Positions 6,322 to 14,418 of a DNA stretch of 24,344 nt are shown in pieces. Position numbers and translations under genes: made by a program. Under the pieces are notes generated by a model, which made no database searches, was not told where the DNA came from, and saw nothing but the letters and a program-made list of their open reading frames with translations. Position 1 is the stretch's first letter, and every line of letters begins with the position of its first letter. Source of the DNA: Bacillota bacterium (GTDB taxonomy: Bacteria > Bacillota > Clostridia > Oscillospirales > Ruminococcaceae); NCBI GenBank assembly GCA_023391005.1, contig JAEWBS010000094.1, positions 1-24,344 of the forward strand, given 5' to 3'.

Positions 6322-7011
6322 ATGCAAAAGATAGAACGTGTTAACGCCACAATGCAGGTGGTTAATTCAATAAAATATAAGATACAATCCGGAGAACTTA
6401 AAACTGGCGATAAGCTTCCTAAAGAGGCGGATATGGCCAGGGAGATCGGTGTCGGAAGATCGTCCCTGCGTGAGGGGATCAAAATCTTGACCGCTTACGG
6501 CGTGGTAGAGTCACGTCAGGGCGAGGGTACCTTTATTGTAGATAATACCGCCAAGAACTTTTTTGAATTCATGGGTTTCTTTTCCAACAGAGAAAATATG
6601 GCCTATTTCTTGGAGCTTAGACGCGTTATTGAGATAGGCAATATTGTTACGGTGTACGATAAAATCCCCGAGGAGCTCATCTATGTGCTGGAGAAGAAGG
6701 TAGAAGTTTTGGCCGGTACCCATCATGTGGAGGATTACGTCGAAGCAGATAGAGATTTTCACACCTTGTTGCTTTCCTACAACAAGAACCCAATGATCAT
6801 CCAGATCAACAATATGATCGCCTATCTGAGAGAAGATTTATTATTTAAATTATTCTGCAACAAGGCCATTGTTGAGGACGCGTATAAAGCGCATCGCAAA
6901 ATATTAGAAGGCATAAAAATGCGCAATTTAAATATGTGCCTGTCGGCAGTCAGATCTCACATTGATACGACGGCGGAGCATATGAACAGTATTTACGAGG
7001 GCCAGCCGTAA
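6322..7011 (+). CDS. FadR-subfamily GntR transcriptional regulator
   Basis: A 229-residue regulator. The N-terminal winged helix spans about residues 9-75: IKYKIQSGELKTGDKLPKE, then EIGVGRSSLREGIKILTAYG and VVESRQGEGTFIV. The rest is an all-helical FCD ligand domain, with LELRRVIEIGNI near 95, an E-A-D-R-D-F-H-TLLL segment near 140 and a closing AVRSHIDTTAEHM. FCD proteins usually sense small carboxylic acids through metal-binding His/Asp residues. The gene stands directly ahead of the TRAP transporter and dehydrogenase genes on the same strand, so it very likely controls them and responds to the imported substrate or a derivative. A shared 11-bp motif before both transcription units supports this. 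Confidence 0.92.
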   Translation: MQKIERVNATMQVVNSIKYKIQSGELKTGDKLPKEADMAREIGVGRSSLREGIKILTAYGVVESRQGEGTFIVDNTAKNFFEFMGFFSNRENMAYFLELRRVIEIGNIVTVYDKIPEELIYVLEKKVEVLAGTHHVEDYVEADRDFHTLLLSYNKNPMIIQINNMIAYLREDLLFKLFCNKAIVEDAYKAHRKILEGIKMRNLNMCLSAVRSHIDTTAEHMNSIYEGQP

Positions 7012-7027
7012 TGGGCAGCCTCCACCC

Positions 7028-7051
7028 ATTCTGCAAAAGTATTTGCAGAAT
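7028..7051. repeat. Perfect 24-bp palindrome after gntR
   Basis: ATTCTGCAAA (7028-7037) pairs perfectly with TTTGCAGAAT (7042-7051) across AGTA. There is no U-run. It ends six bases before the GGTCTGATGAT motif, so it may be an additional regulatory site or the end of the gntR mRNA. Confidence 0.6.
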
Positions 7052-7057
7052 AATATA

Positions 7058-7068
7058 GGTCTGATGAT
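7058..7068 (+). promoter_or_regulatory. Candidate GntR operator, copy upstream of the TRAP genes
   Basis: An exact second copy of GGTCTGATGAT. About 80 bp further on, the minus strand reads GGTCTGCATGGTCTAC (about 7144-7159), two more GGTCT cores. No clear -35/-10 pair was found in this interval. Confidence 0.45.
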
Positions 7069-7302
7069 AAGATGTAATTAATAGATAAAATATACAAATT
7101 AAAAGGGCGGTATTATTGAATTTTATACAAATAAATTTGCGTGTAGACCATGCAGACCTTCTCAGGCTTTAATTCGCTCAATCATATTTTTAATGGAGAA
7201 AGAAAGGGGGCCTAACCGGTTCATCCTGATGTGAAATATGCGGGCGAAATAAACAATTTATAAATTCTATCAAAGCAGCAATTATGGAAAGGAAGACAGA
7301 GA

Positions 7303-8391
7303 ATGAAAAAAACATTGAATCGAAAATTAGCTATAAGCATCCTTGCGGTTATACTGGCCTGCTTTTTAGCGGCATGTGGCAGTTCGACCAGCTCCGCTCC
7401 CGCCGCCAGTAATTCCGGCAGCACGTCCGGCAGCGCCCCCGCGCCGTCCAACGATAAAGTATACACCTTTAAATGGGCACACTCCTCGTCGACCAACGAC
7501 CGTCTTGCGCTGGCGACCGAAAAGATGATCAAGGAGCTTACCGAAGCTTCCAACGGCAGAGTTGTCATCGAGCACTATCCCGCTTCCCAGCTGGGCGCTG
7601 AGCGAGAGATTCTTGAGGGCGTCGTTCTGGGCACCGTTGACTTCGCCGTTATCTCCAGCGGTGTTGTCACCAACTTCAGCAAGGCCATGTATGTCACCTC
7701 CCTCCCGTACCAGATCGACACGCGTGAACTGGGCTGGAAGGTTTACGACGGCGAATTTGGCAAGATGCTGGGCAAGCAGACCGAAGCGGATGTGGGTTGG
7801 AAGTTCCTTGGCTGGGGCGAAAACAGCCTGAGAATGTTCTCCAACTCCAAGCGTGAAATTCAGACGCCTAGCGATCTTAAAGGTCTGAAGATCAGAACAC
7901 AAGAGAATGATATCCATATGAAGATTGTCAACGATCTGGGCGCTTCCGCTACCCCTGTCGCGTTTTCCGAGCTGTACACCGCGTTGCAGCAGGGCACTGT
8001 TGACGGTCAGGAAAACGGCATCGCGCTGACCTATTCGATGGGCTTTAACGAGATCGTCAAGTACATGACCAACCTGCCGCACATCTACGATCCCTACATT
8101 GTTGTTATGAGCAACGATGCGTGGAACAGTCTGCCGGATGATCTCAAGCCGATGATCGAGGAATATGCCGCGAAGTTCTGCCAGTACGAGCGTGAATTCA
8201 ATAAGCAGAATGATGAGGAATACCTTGAGAACATGAAGAAGGAGACCGGCCTTCAGGTTTACACCCCCACCGCGGAGCAGGCGAAGCTCTTCGTTGACGC
8301 AACCTCGGGCGTTGAGCAAATGATCCGCGACAAGGTCGGCAACGAGCTGGTCGACGCCTATCTCAAGGCGGTCAGCGAGGCCAAGAAGTAA
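7303..8391 (+). CDS. dctP: TRAP transporter substrate-binding lipoprotein, DctP family
   Basis: A 362-residue extracytoplasmic solute receptor. It starts with a lipoprotein signal: basic MKKTLNRK, a hydrophobic stretch and the lipobox LAAC, with Cys25 as the predicted lipid anchor. A Ser/Ala/Pro-rich linker follows to about residue 50. The mature domain shows the DctP pattern: FKWAHSSSTNDR, then LKGLKIRTQENDIHMKIV and ELYTALQQGTVDGQENG. In this family the Arg of the K-I-R motif binds the carboxylate of the ligand, so the substrate is likely an organic acid, possibly a sulfonate. It is the first gene of the transport operon and is followed by a strong mRNA hairpin. Substrate identity cannot be read from sequence. 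Confidence 0.95.
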   Translation: MKKTLNRKLAISILAVILACFLAACGSSTSSAPAASNSGSTSGSAPAPSNDKVYTFKWAHSSSTNDRLALATEKMIKELTEASNGRVVIEHYPASQLGAEREILEGVVLGTVDFAVISSGVVTNFSKAMYVTSLPYQIDTRELGWKVYDGEFGKMLGKQTEADVGWKFLGWGENSLRMFSNSKREIQTPSDLKGLKIRTQENDIHMKIVNDLGASATPVAFSELYTALQQGTVDGQENGIALTYSMGFNEIVKYMTNLPHIYDPYIVVMSNDAWNSLPDDLKPMIEEYAAKFCQYEREFNKQNDEEYLENMKKETGLQVYTPTAEQAKLFVDATSGVEQMIRDKVGNELVDAYLKAVSEAKK

Positions 8392-8419
8392 CCCATAAAA
8401 TGCCTCTTTAGCGCCAAGC

Positions 8420-8454
8420 GGAATATGCCGCACGATGACCGCGCGGCATATTCC
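8420..8454 (+). other. Intercistronic hairpin between dctP and dctQ
   Basis: GGAATATGCCGC (8420-8431) pairs perfectly with 8443-8454 around an 11-nt loop, without a U-run. It probably protects the 3' end of the dctP message, giving more receptor than membrane subunits, as is common in binding-protein operons. Confidence 0.6.
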
Positions 8455-8488
8455 GGGCAAATGATACGTCCTTAAAGGAGTTACTGAT

Positions 8489-8980
8489 ATGAAACAAATT
8501 ATAGATTTCATAGATAACACCCGGTTAACCAAATTTTTCTCCAGCGTTCTTATGATGAGCATGGCGGTCATTATGACAATGAACGTTATTTTGCGCTATA
8601 TATTCGGATTTTCCTTCAACTGGGGTGACGAAATATTGCGTTATATGTGCGTTTACATGTCGTTTTTAGGCATGGCGGCAGGTTGGCGCTACGGTACGCA
8701 TATCGGCGTGAGCATCTTTGTTGAAAAGCTGTTCCCTGAAAAAAGCCGAAAGTTTTTCCGTCTGGCAACCGACATTATTTCCATAGCCTTCATGGCGCTG
8801 GTCACATATTACGGATGGATTTTGGTGGAGCGAATCTCCAGAAGCAATCAGGCTTCGGCCGCTTTGCGCCTGCCCATGTATATGATTTATGGCATCCTCC
8901 CATTGTGTGCGGCATTTTCTATCATTCAAATTCTGCTCCAGATTTTTAAACACAAGACTTACCTCACCCCGCGCGAATAG
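8489..8980 (+). CDS. dctQ: TRAP transporter small permease, DctQ family
   Basis: A 163-residue membrane protein with four predicted transmembrane helices. The family signature lies in the first half: VIMTMNVILRYIFGFSFNWG followed by DEILRYMCVYMSFLGMAAG. Further helices are around ATDIISIAFMALVTYYGWIL and YMIYGILPLCAAFSIIQILL. DctQ forms the membrane unit with DctM and is required for sodium-coupled uptake. AAAGGAG precedes the ATG by eight bases. It lies between the receptor and the large permease in the canonical P-Q-M order. Confidence 0.94.
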   Translation: MKQIIDFIDNTRLTKFFSSVLMMSMAVIMTMNVILRYIFGFSFNWGDEILRYMCVYMSFLGMAAGWRYGTHIGVSIFVEKLFPEKSRKFFRLATDIISIAFMALVTYYGWILVERISRSNQASAALRLPMYMIYGILPLCAAFSIIQILLQIFKHKTYLTPRE

Positions 8981-9025
8981 GACGACATACGCGCTCTATC
9001 AAATTTACTTATACGGGTGATTATT

Positions 9026-10306
9026 ATGGTAGCAACGCTATTTTTTTCTTTGATTTTTTTAATGTTCATCGGCACCCCCATTGCGGTTAGCATCGGGTTT
9101 TCTTCGCTGGCAGCGCTCGCTACGGGTGGCAACATAACACAGCTGTTCCTCGTCGCGCAGAAGATGGTGACGGCGGTCGACTCCACCACGCTTTTGGCTA
9201 TTCCGCTGTTTGTTTTCGCGGGCGTTATCATGGGCAAGGGCGGCATCTCCAAGCAGATCGTTGACCTCAGCTATGAGACCTTTGGCTGGATTCCGGGCTC
9301 GCTCGGCATCGTAACGGTCGTCGCCTGCATGTTCTTCGCCGCTATATCGGGCTCCGCGCCCGCAACCGTTGCCGCGATCGGCGGCATCATGATTCCCGCG
9401 ATGATCGACGACGGTTATCCGGCCGGATTTTCCGCTGCGGTGTCGGCCAGCGCCGGCATCATCGGCTGCATCATCCCGCCCAGTATACCGTTTGTAAACT
9501 ACGCGCTGATCACCGGCGAATCGGTCAGCAAGCTGTTTGCGGCGGGCGTTATGCCCGGCATTCTGATGGGTATTGTGCTGTGCGTCATGGTCAGCGTCAT
9601 GGCTCAGAAGCACGGCTGGGGCTCCAGAAAAAAGGGAATAGAAGCCAAGTCGGTTTGGAACGCGTTTAAAAAGGCGATTTGGGCCATCCTGATGCCGGTT
9701 ATTATTTTGGGCGGCATCTACGGCGGCATCTTTACCCCCACCGAGGCGGCGGCGGTCGCCTGCGTGTACGGCTTTTTGGTTGCCTGCTTTGTTTACAGGG
9801 GTATTAAGGTCAAAGATATGTACAATATCGCCTTTGAATCGGTCAATACCTCGGCCATGATCTTGTTTATCGTCGCCACGGCCAATGCCTTCAGCAACAT
9901 TATCACTACACAGCAGGTTCCGGCGAAGCTTTCCCGTATGGTGCTCAGTTGGACCGATAACTGGATTGTTATTTTGCTGCTGATCAACGTTATTCTGCTC
10001 ATCAATGGCTGCTTCATGGAAACGACAGCCTCGACCTTTATTTATACGCCGATTCTGTTCCCGTTGATCATGCAGCTGGGTATCGACCCGATTCAGTTTG
10101 GCGTTGTGCTGGTGCTGAATATGACGATGGGTCTCATTACCCCGCCGTTAGGCATCAACCTGTTTGTCGCCAACGGTATCGATAAGCGCGTCAACTTTGG
10201 CGAACAGGTTAAGTATGTCATTCCATTCTTCTTGGGACTGGTTGTTGTGCTCATGCTGGTCAGCTATGTGCCCTCCCTTTCGCTCTGGCTGGTCGGCATG
10301 TTGTAA
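9026..10306 (+). CDS. dctM: TRAP transporter large permease, DctM family
   Basis: A large permease of about 426 residues with some 12 hydrophobic segments, the sodium-driven transport subunit. Typical motifs are IFLMFIGTPIAVSIG at the N-terminus, FAAISGSAPATVAAIG near residue 110, GIIGCIIPPSIPFVNYALIT near 145, and FTPTEAAAVACVYGF. Near the C-terminus comes GLITPPLGINLFVANGI. The start is uncertain: GTG at 9017 would add three residues, but ATG at 9026 gives the usual family N-terminus. Neither has a strong ribosome site, so translation may be coupled to dctQ 45 bp upstream. The next gene begins 44 bp downstream. Confidence 0.93.
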   Translation: MVATLFFSLIFLMFIGTPIAVSIGFSSLAALATGGNITQLFLVAQKMVTAVDSTTLLAIPLFVFAGVIMGKGGISKQIVDLSYETFGWIPGSLGIVTVVACMFFAAISGSAPATVAAIGGIMIPAMIDDGYPAGFSAAVSASAGIIGCIIPPSIPFVNYALITGESVSKLFAAGVMPGILMGIVLCVMVSVMAQKHGWGSRKKGIEAKSVWNAFKKAIWAILMPVIILGGIYGGIFTPTEAAAVACVYGFLVACFVYRGIKVKDMYNIAFESVNTSAMILFIVATANAFSNIITTQQVPAKLSRMVLSWTDNWIVILLLINVILLINGCFMETTASTFIYTPILFPLIMQLGIDPIQFGVVLVLNMTMGLITPPLGINLFVANGIDKRVNFGEQVKYVIPFFLGLVVVLMLVSYVPSLSLWLVGML

Positions 10307-10350
10307 TATTGCAACATAATTTATTGCTACAATAAAGGAAAGTGGTACAT

Positions 10351-11499
10351 TTGAAAAACTTCAACTTTAGAATTCCGCAGAACATCGTCTTTGGTATGGG
10401 CACGTTAAGCCAGCTGCCCGACATGCTTAAAAGCTGCGGCAGCAGTGCGGTCTATCTCATTTCTGACCGCGGTTTAAAGAACGCCGGCGTGGTTGACCGC
10501 GTCACCAAGCTTATTACCGATGCGGGCATCGTCTGCCATGAATACCTCGAGGTGCTGCCCAACCCCACCGTTGATATTGTCAACGAGGCGACCGAGGGCT
10601 ACAAGCAGTCGGGCGCCGGCTGCATCATTGCGCTCGGCGGCGGCAGCCCGATGGACGTCGCCAAGGCGGTTGGCGTGCTGGCAACCTACGGGGGCGCCAT
10701 CACCGATTATGTAGGATTTCAGAAGGTGCCCGGCCCCATCATGCCGATCATCGCCATTCCGACCACCGCCGGCACCGGCAGTGAGGTGACCGCTTCCTCG
10801 GTTATCACCGATGAGGCGAGTAACTTCAAGATGGCGGTTATCAGCTACGATCTGATTCCACAACACGCGATTTTGGATCCCGCGCTGGTCATGACTCTTC
10901 CGGCGTCGGTTGCGGCGGCTTGCGGCATCGACGCATTCATCCACGCGGAGGAGGCCTATGTCTCCAAGATGGCCAACCCCTTTACCGACGCGATGGCCGA
11001 AAAGGCCATGGAGCTCATTGGCGCGAACATTCGCCGCTTCATCGCCTCGCGCGACGACGAGGAGGCGGCCTGTGCCATGATGCTGGGCTGCACCTTTGCG
11101 GGTCTGGCGTTTGCGTGGGCCAAGCTCGGCAATGTGCACGCCATGAGCCACCCGGTCAGCGGCTTCTTCCATGTGGCGCACGGCGTGGCGAACGCCATTC
11201 TGCTGCCGACCATCGTCGAGTATAACGCGCTGGCCGACAAGGGCAGATACCTGACCATCTATAACTACATTGCCGAAAAGAAGATCGACAAAGAGGATTT
11301 TGAACCCGGCATGCTGGCCGAAGCGCTGCGCCGTCTCAATAAGGATCTGGGAATTCCCGCCTCACTCTCCGAAGTCGGCGTCACCGAAGATAAAATCCCT
11401 TTGATGGCGGTCGATGCCATGAAGAGCGGCAACGTGGCCGTCAACCCGCGGCAAACCGTTCTCAAGGATGTTGAGACGCTGTATCATAAAGCGTTTTAA
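10351..11499 (+). CDS. Iron-containing (type III) alcohol dehydrogenase
   Basis: A 382-residue NAD(P)-dependent alcohol dehydrogenase. The N-terminal nucleotide domain has GGGSPMD (96-102) and the IPTTAGTGSEVT segment. The metal-binding helical domain has ligands D194 and H198 in GIDAFIHAEEA, H263 in NVHAMSHP, and H277 in HVAHG, all in the expected spacing. A GTG at 10342 is in frame but only two bases from the ribosome site AAAGGAA. TTG at 10351 gives the usual spacing and the family start M-KNFNFRIP, so it is chosen. With the next gene it could run alcohol to aldehyde to acyl-CoA, or the reverse. Relatives include 1,2-propanediol, butanol and sulfoacetaldehyde/isethionate enzymes; the true substrate is unknown. 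Confidence 0.93.
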   Translation: MKNFNFRIPQNIVFGMGTLSQLPDMLKSCGSSAVYLISDRGLKNAGVVDRVTKLITDAGIVCHEYLEVLPNPTVDIVNEATEGYKQSGAGCIIALGGGSPMDVAKAVGVLATYGGAITDYVGFQKVPGPIMPIIAIPTTAGTGSEVTASSVITDEASNFKMAVISYDLIPQHAILDPALVMTLPASVAAACGIDAFIHAEEAYVSKMANPFTDAMAEKAMELIGANIRRFIASRDDEEAACAMMLGCTFAGLAFAWAKLGNVHAMSHPVSGFFHVAHGVANAILLPTIVEYNALADKGRYLTIYNYIAEKKIDKEDFEPGMLAEALRRLNKDLGIPASLSEVGVTEDKIPLMAVDAMKSGNVAVNPRQTVLKDVETLYHKAF

Positions 11500-11581
11500 G
11501 CCGCCGGTTTGATCCACTATTTATCCGGCTTTGTGCCGAAGCCTAACCCCAATTTTCACTTATATCAAAGGAAGGTGCCCA

Positions 11582-12949
11582 ATGAATACACAAGAATATC
11601 TTGCGAGCCTCGTCGAGAAGGCGCGCAAGGCCCAGAAGGTTTTTGAACAATATCCGCAGGAAACGGTCGATCAGGCGGTGCGCGCCATCGGCAAGGTCGT
11701 TTACGACAACGCTGAGATGCTGGCTAAAATGGCCGTTGACGAAACCGGTATGGGTAACTACGAAAGCAAGGTCGCTAAGTGCAAAGGCAAGTCCAAGACG
11801 GTGTGGCACCGCATCAAGAATGAAAAGAGTCGCGGTATCATCGAGCGCAACGAAAAGACCGGTATTATGAAGGTTGCGATTCCGATCGGCGTCGTCGGCG
11901 CCATCACCCCGACCACCAATCCGGTTATCACCCCGATGCACAATTCGATGATGAGCCTCAAGTGCGGCAATGCCATCATCATCTGCCCGCACCCGCGCGC
12001 TAAGAAGGTCGGCGTTAAAACCGTCGAGTTGATGAACGCGGCGCTTAAAGCGCTGGGCATGCCGGACGATCTGATTCAGATCATTCCCGAGCCGACGATG
12101 GAGCTTTCGGCCGGCCTTATGGGCGCGACCGATATTTGCATCGCGACGGGCGGCCCCGGCATGGTTAAGGCCGCCTATTCGAGCAGCAAGCCCGCTTTGG
12201 GCGTGGGGCAGGGCAACGTGCAGGTCATTGTCGATAATGACGTTGACATCGATGAGGTCGCGAAGATGGTCATCGCGGGCCGTACCTTTGACAACGGTAT
12301 CCTGTGCACCTGCGAGCAGAATGTGATCATCCCGCGCGAGAAAGAGGCCGAAATGATTGCGGCGTTTAAGGCCAACGGCGCCTATTACATCGACAATGAG
12401 GCGGACGCCGAGATTCTGCGCGACTGCGCCTTCCCCGGCGGCAAGCTCAATAAGGATTTCCCCGGCGCCAGCATCGAAAAGATCGCTGAGCTGACCGGCC
12501 TGCCGATTCCCTCGGATACCCGCGTTATTGTGAGCAGAACCAAGGGCTACGGCCTTGACGATGTGCTGTCTAAAGAGAAGCTTTTCCCCGTGCTGGCGAT
12601 TTTCTGCTATGACACTTGGGAAGAGGGCGTCAAGATTGCCCGTACCAACCTCGAGGTTGAGGGCATGGGCCACAGCGTTGTAATCCATTCCAACACCCCG
12701 GCGCATGTCGAATATGTGCCCACGCAGATCGCCTGCTCGCGCTATGCGGTCAATCAGGTCGGCGGCACCGCGTTGGGCGGCGCGATGGATAACGGCCTTA
12801 ATCCCACTACGACGCTGGGCTGCGGCACCTGGGGCAATAACTCGATCAGCGAAAATCTCTGGTTCTATCATTTGATGAATGTCAGCCGCATCGCCTATCG
12901 TCAGAAGGATGCGATCATCCCGACCGATGAGGAAATCTGGGCATCATAA
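11582..12949 (+). CDS. CoA-acylating aldehyde dehydrogenase
   Basis: A 455-residue aldehyde dehydrogenase of the acylating class related to the AdhE N-terminal domain, EutE/PduP and SauS. Visible features are VGAITPTTNPVITPMHNSMM (about 105-124), the cofactor loop ATGGPGMVKAAYSSSKPALG, and the catalytic region FDNGILCTCEQNVIIP with Cys242 as predicted nucleophile. It ends with LGCGTWGNNSISENLWFYHL, a motif typical of the AdhE/SauS side rather than classical non-acylating enzymes. The start ATG at 11582 has AAGGAAGG at good spacing; upstream in-frame codons do not. It follows the iron alcohol dehydrogenase by 82 bp. It should form or consume an acyl-CoA in the cytoplasm; the acyl group is unknown. 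No microcompartment targeting or shell genes are present. Confidence 0.93.
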   Translation: MNTQEYLASLVEKARKAQKVFEQYPQETVDQAVRAIGKVVYDNAEMLAKMAVDETGMGNYESKVAKCKGKSKTVWHRIKNEKSRGIIERNEKTGIMKVAIPIGVVGAITPTTNPVITPMHNSMMSLKCGNAIIICPHPRAKKVGVKTVELMNAALKALGMPDDLIQIIPEPTMELSAGLMGATDICIATGGPGMVKAAYSSSKPALGVGQGNVQVIVDNDVDIDEVAKMVIAGRTFDNGILCTCEQNVIIPREKEAEMIAAFKANGAYYIDNEADAEILRDCAFPGGKLNKDFPGASIEKIAELTGLPIPSDTRVIVSRTKGYGLDDVLSKEKLFPVLAIFCYDTWEEGVKIARTNLEVEGMGHSVVIHSNTPAHVEYVPTQIACSRYAVNQVGGTALGGAMDNGLNPTTTLGCGTWGNNSISENLWFYHLMNVSRIAYRQKDAIIPTDEEIWAS

Positions 12950-13176
12950 TTGAACCTGCTTATTATTTGTGGCGCGGCGCTGTGCGACAAACAGGCAGCG
13001 GGTATACATAAGGGGACAATGTCAAAGTGTATACGGCCATCGCGGTACAATGCGTGCGTGATGGTACTTCTATGGCGATTGGCGGCTTAGTCCGCTGTCG
13101 ACCCACATGCGATCAATTCTAACCGTATTTTTTGATTCAGGCATTATTTATTAGCACACCTCTCTTTTCTCCGTAA
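12950..13176. other. Intergenic region after the dehydrogenase operon
   Basis: No convincing gene. GTATAC occurs twice, at about 13003 and 13037, flanking AGGGGAC. A 23-codon frame after it has a crowded ribosome site and a non-protein-like sequence, so it is not called. Confidence 0.4.
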
Positions 13177-13213
13177 GACGCCTTCCGCTGAACCTTTCAC
13201 AGCGGAAGGCGTC
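13177..13213 (+). terminator. Strong hairpin, probable operon terminator
   Basis: GACGCCTTCCGCTG (13177-13190) pairs perfectly over 14 bp with 13200-13213 around a 9-nt loop. The U-rich tract (ATTTTTAATT) comes only about 10 bases later, so termination efficiency is uncertain, but it sits where the TRAP/dehydrogenase transcript should end. Confidence 0.6.
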
Positions 13214-13246
13214 TATGCATCATTTTTAATTATTCGCACAATAACC

Positions 13247-13275
13247 TGTCGACATTATAAAAAATGCGGTATAAT
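13247..13275 (+). promoter_or_regulatory. Candidate promoter for the OYE-family gene
   Basis: A perfect TATAAT (13270-13275) lies 55 bp before the chosen ATG. The -35 is weak: TGTCGA with 17-bp spacing, or TCGACA with 15-bp spacing. The longer in-frame ATG at 13264 overlaps this -10, which argues against that start. Confidence 0.5.
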
Positions 13276-13329
13276 GAACACATAAACGCCCGAACTCAGG
13301 ACATAAAGCGGAAAGTGAGGCTACAATTG

Positions 13330-14418
13330 ATGAAACAGATTTTTGAAGAGACCCGTATAAACGGCGTTGTATTGAAAAATCGCCTGTGGAGAAGCGCCAC
13401 ATGGGAGGGAATGGCGGCTGAAAACGGGGAATTTACGCCCGAGCTGACGAAGCTATATGAGAACCTCATTTTAGGCGGAGCCGGTACGGTTATCGTGGGC
13501 GGCTGCGGCGTTATTCCAAAAGATAGACTCGGCAAAGGCCTGATAGGTCTGTTTGATGACGGTCATATGCCGGGCCATACCCACATCGCCCAGCTTGCAC
13601 AGGCGCACGGCGTGCTGGCGATGACGCAGCTGATGGTGGCCGGCGCCAACACGCTCGTGCCGGAGGGACAGGATGCCGTGCTGACTCCCAGCGGCATTCC
13701 GCACGCGACGCTGGGTGTGCAAGGCAAATACGCCACCAAAGAGGACCTGCAATACATCATCGGTGCATTCGCCGCAGCCGCCAAACGGGCACAGCGCTGC
13801 GGTTACGGGGGTGTTGAGGTACACGTTGCCCATGACTACTTCTTAAATGAGTTTATGAGCGCTAAATATAATCAGCGTACCGACGAATATGGCCCTAACA
13901 TTGAAAACCGCGCCCAATTATTGTGGGAGATTCTCGCCGCCATTCGCGCCGAGGTGGGGGAAACCTACATCGTGGGCATCAAGCTCAACAGTGAAGACTT
14001 TTGGGAGGGCGGCCTCACCCGGGAAGAAAGCCTCTATCTTGCAACCGAGGGCGAAAAGCACGGCCTCTCCTTTATCGAGGTCAGCGGTGGCTCCAAGTTT
14101 GCGCCAAAGGGCTTTGAGGCGATACGGTCGGGCGTCGGACGCACCAAAAACGAGGCATATTATGCCCCGCACGCCAAAACCATCGCCGAGCGGGTGCATA
14201 TTCCGGTTGCGCTGGTCGGTGGCATCCGTTCTAAAGAGACGATGGAGCGGGTGCTGAGTGAGACGCCGATCGAATATCTGTCGATGGCGCGTCCGTTTAT
14301 CTGCGAGCCGGATTTTCCGAATCAATTGCAGCGTGGCGAGAGCGAAAAATCCCGCTGTATTTCCTGTGAGCGCTGTATGCTATACATTGATAAGGTACGG
14401 CAGTGTATTTTGCACTAG
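13330..14418 (+). CDS. Old Yellow Enzyme-family NADH:flavin oxidoreductase with C-terminal cysteine cluster
   Basis: A 362-residue FMN-binding TIM barrel. Family landmarks are the N-terminal NGVVLKNRLWRSAT (11-24), H165 and H168 in GVEVHVAHDYFLNEF, NQRTDEYG (181-188), VGGIRS (296-301) and the phosphate-binding ARPFI (320-324). The chain stops right after C343-X2-C346-X2-C349-X9-C359, resembling the 4Fe-4S ligand set of trimethylamine dehydrogenase and 2,4-dienoyl-CoA reductase. The FAD/NAD(P)H domains that normally follow in those enzymes are absent. The start at 13330 has GTGAGG nine bases upstream; an upstream ATG at 13264 is rejected because it overlaps a promoter -10. It probably reduces an activated double bond using electrons from a separate partner. 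The substrate is unknown. Confidence 0.9.
   Translation: MKQIFEETRINGVVLKNRLWRSATWEGMAAENGEFTPELTKLYENLILGGAGTVIVGGCGVIPKDRLGKGLIGLFDDGHMPGHTHIAQLAQAHGVLAMTQLMVAGANTLVPEGQDAVLTPSGIPHATLGVQGKYATKEDLQYIIGAFAAAAKRAQRCGYGGVEVHVAHDYFLNEFMSAKYNQRTDEYGPNIENRAQLLWEILAAIRAEVGETYIVGIKLNSEDFWEGGLTREESLYLATEGEKHGLSFIEVSGGSKFAPKGFEAIRSGVGRTKNEAYYAPHAKTIAERVHIPVALVGGIRSKETMERVLSETPIEYLSMARPFICEPDFPNQLQRGESEKSRCISCERCMLYIDKVRQCILH

Noticed and set aside
11531..11581. Longer N-terminus for the acylating aldehyde dehydrogenase
   Set aside because: The frame is open to 11531, but the ATG at 11582 has a strong AAGGAAGG ribosome site and gives the normal family start.
13020..13091. 23-codon frame starting ATGTCAAAG after the aldehyde dehydrogenase
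   Set aside because: The ribosome site is only three bases from the ATG and the peptide is not protein-like. Probably chance.
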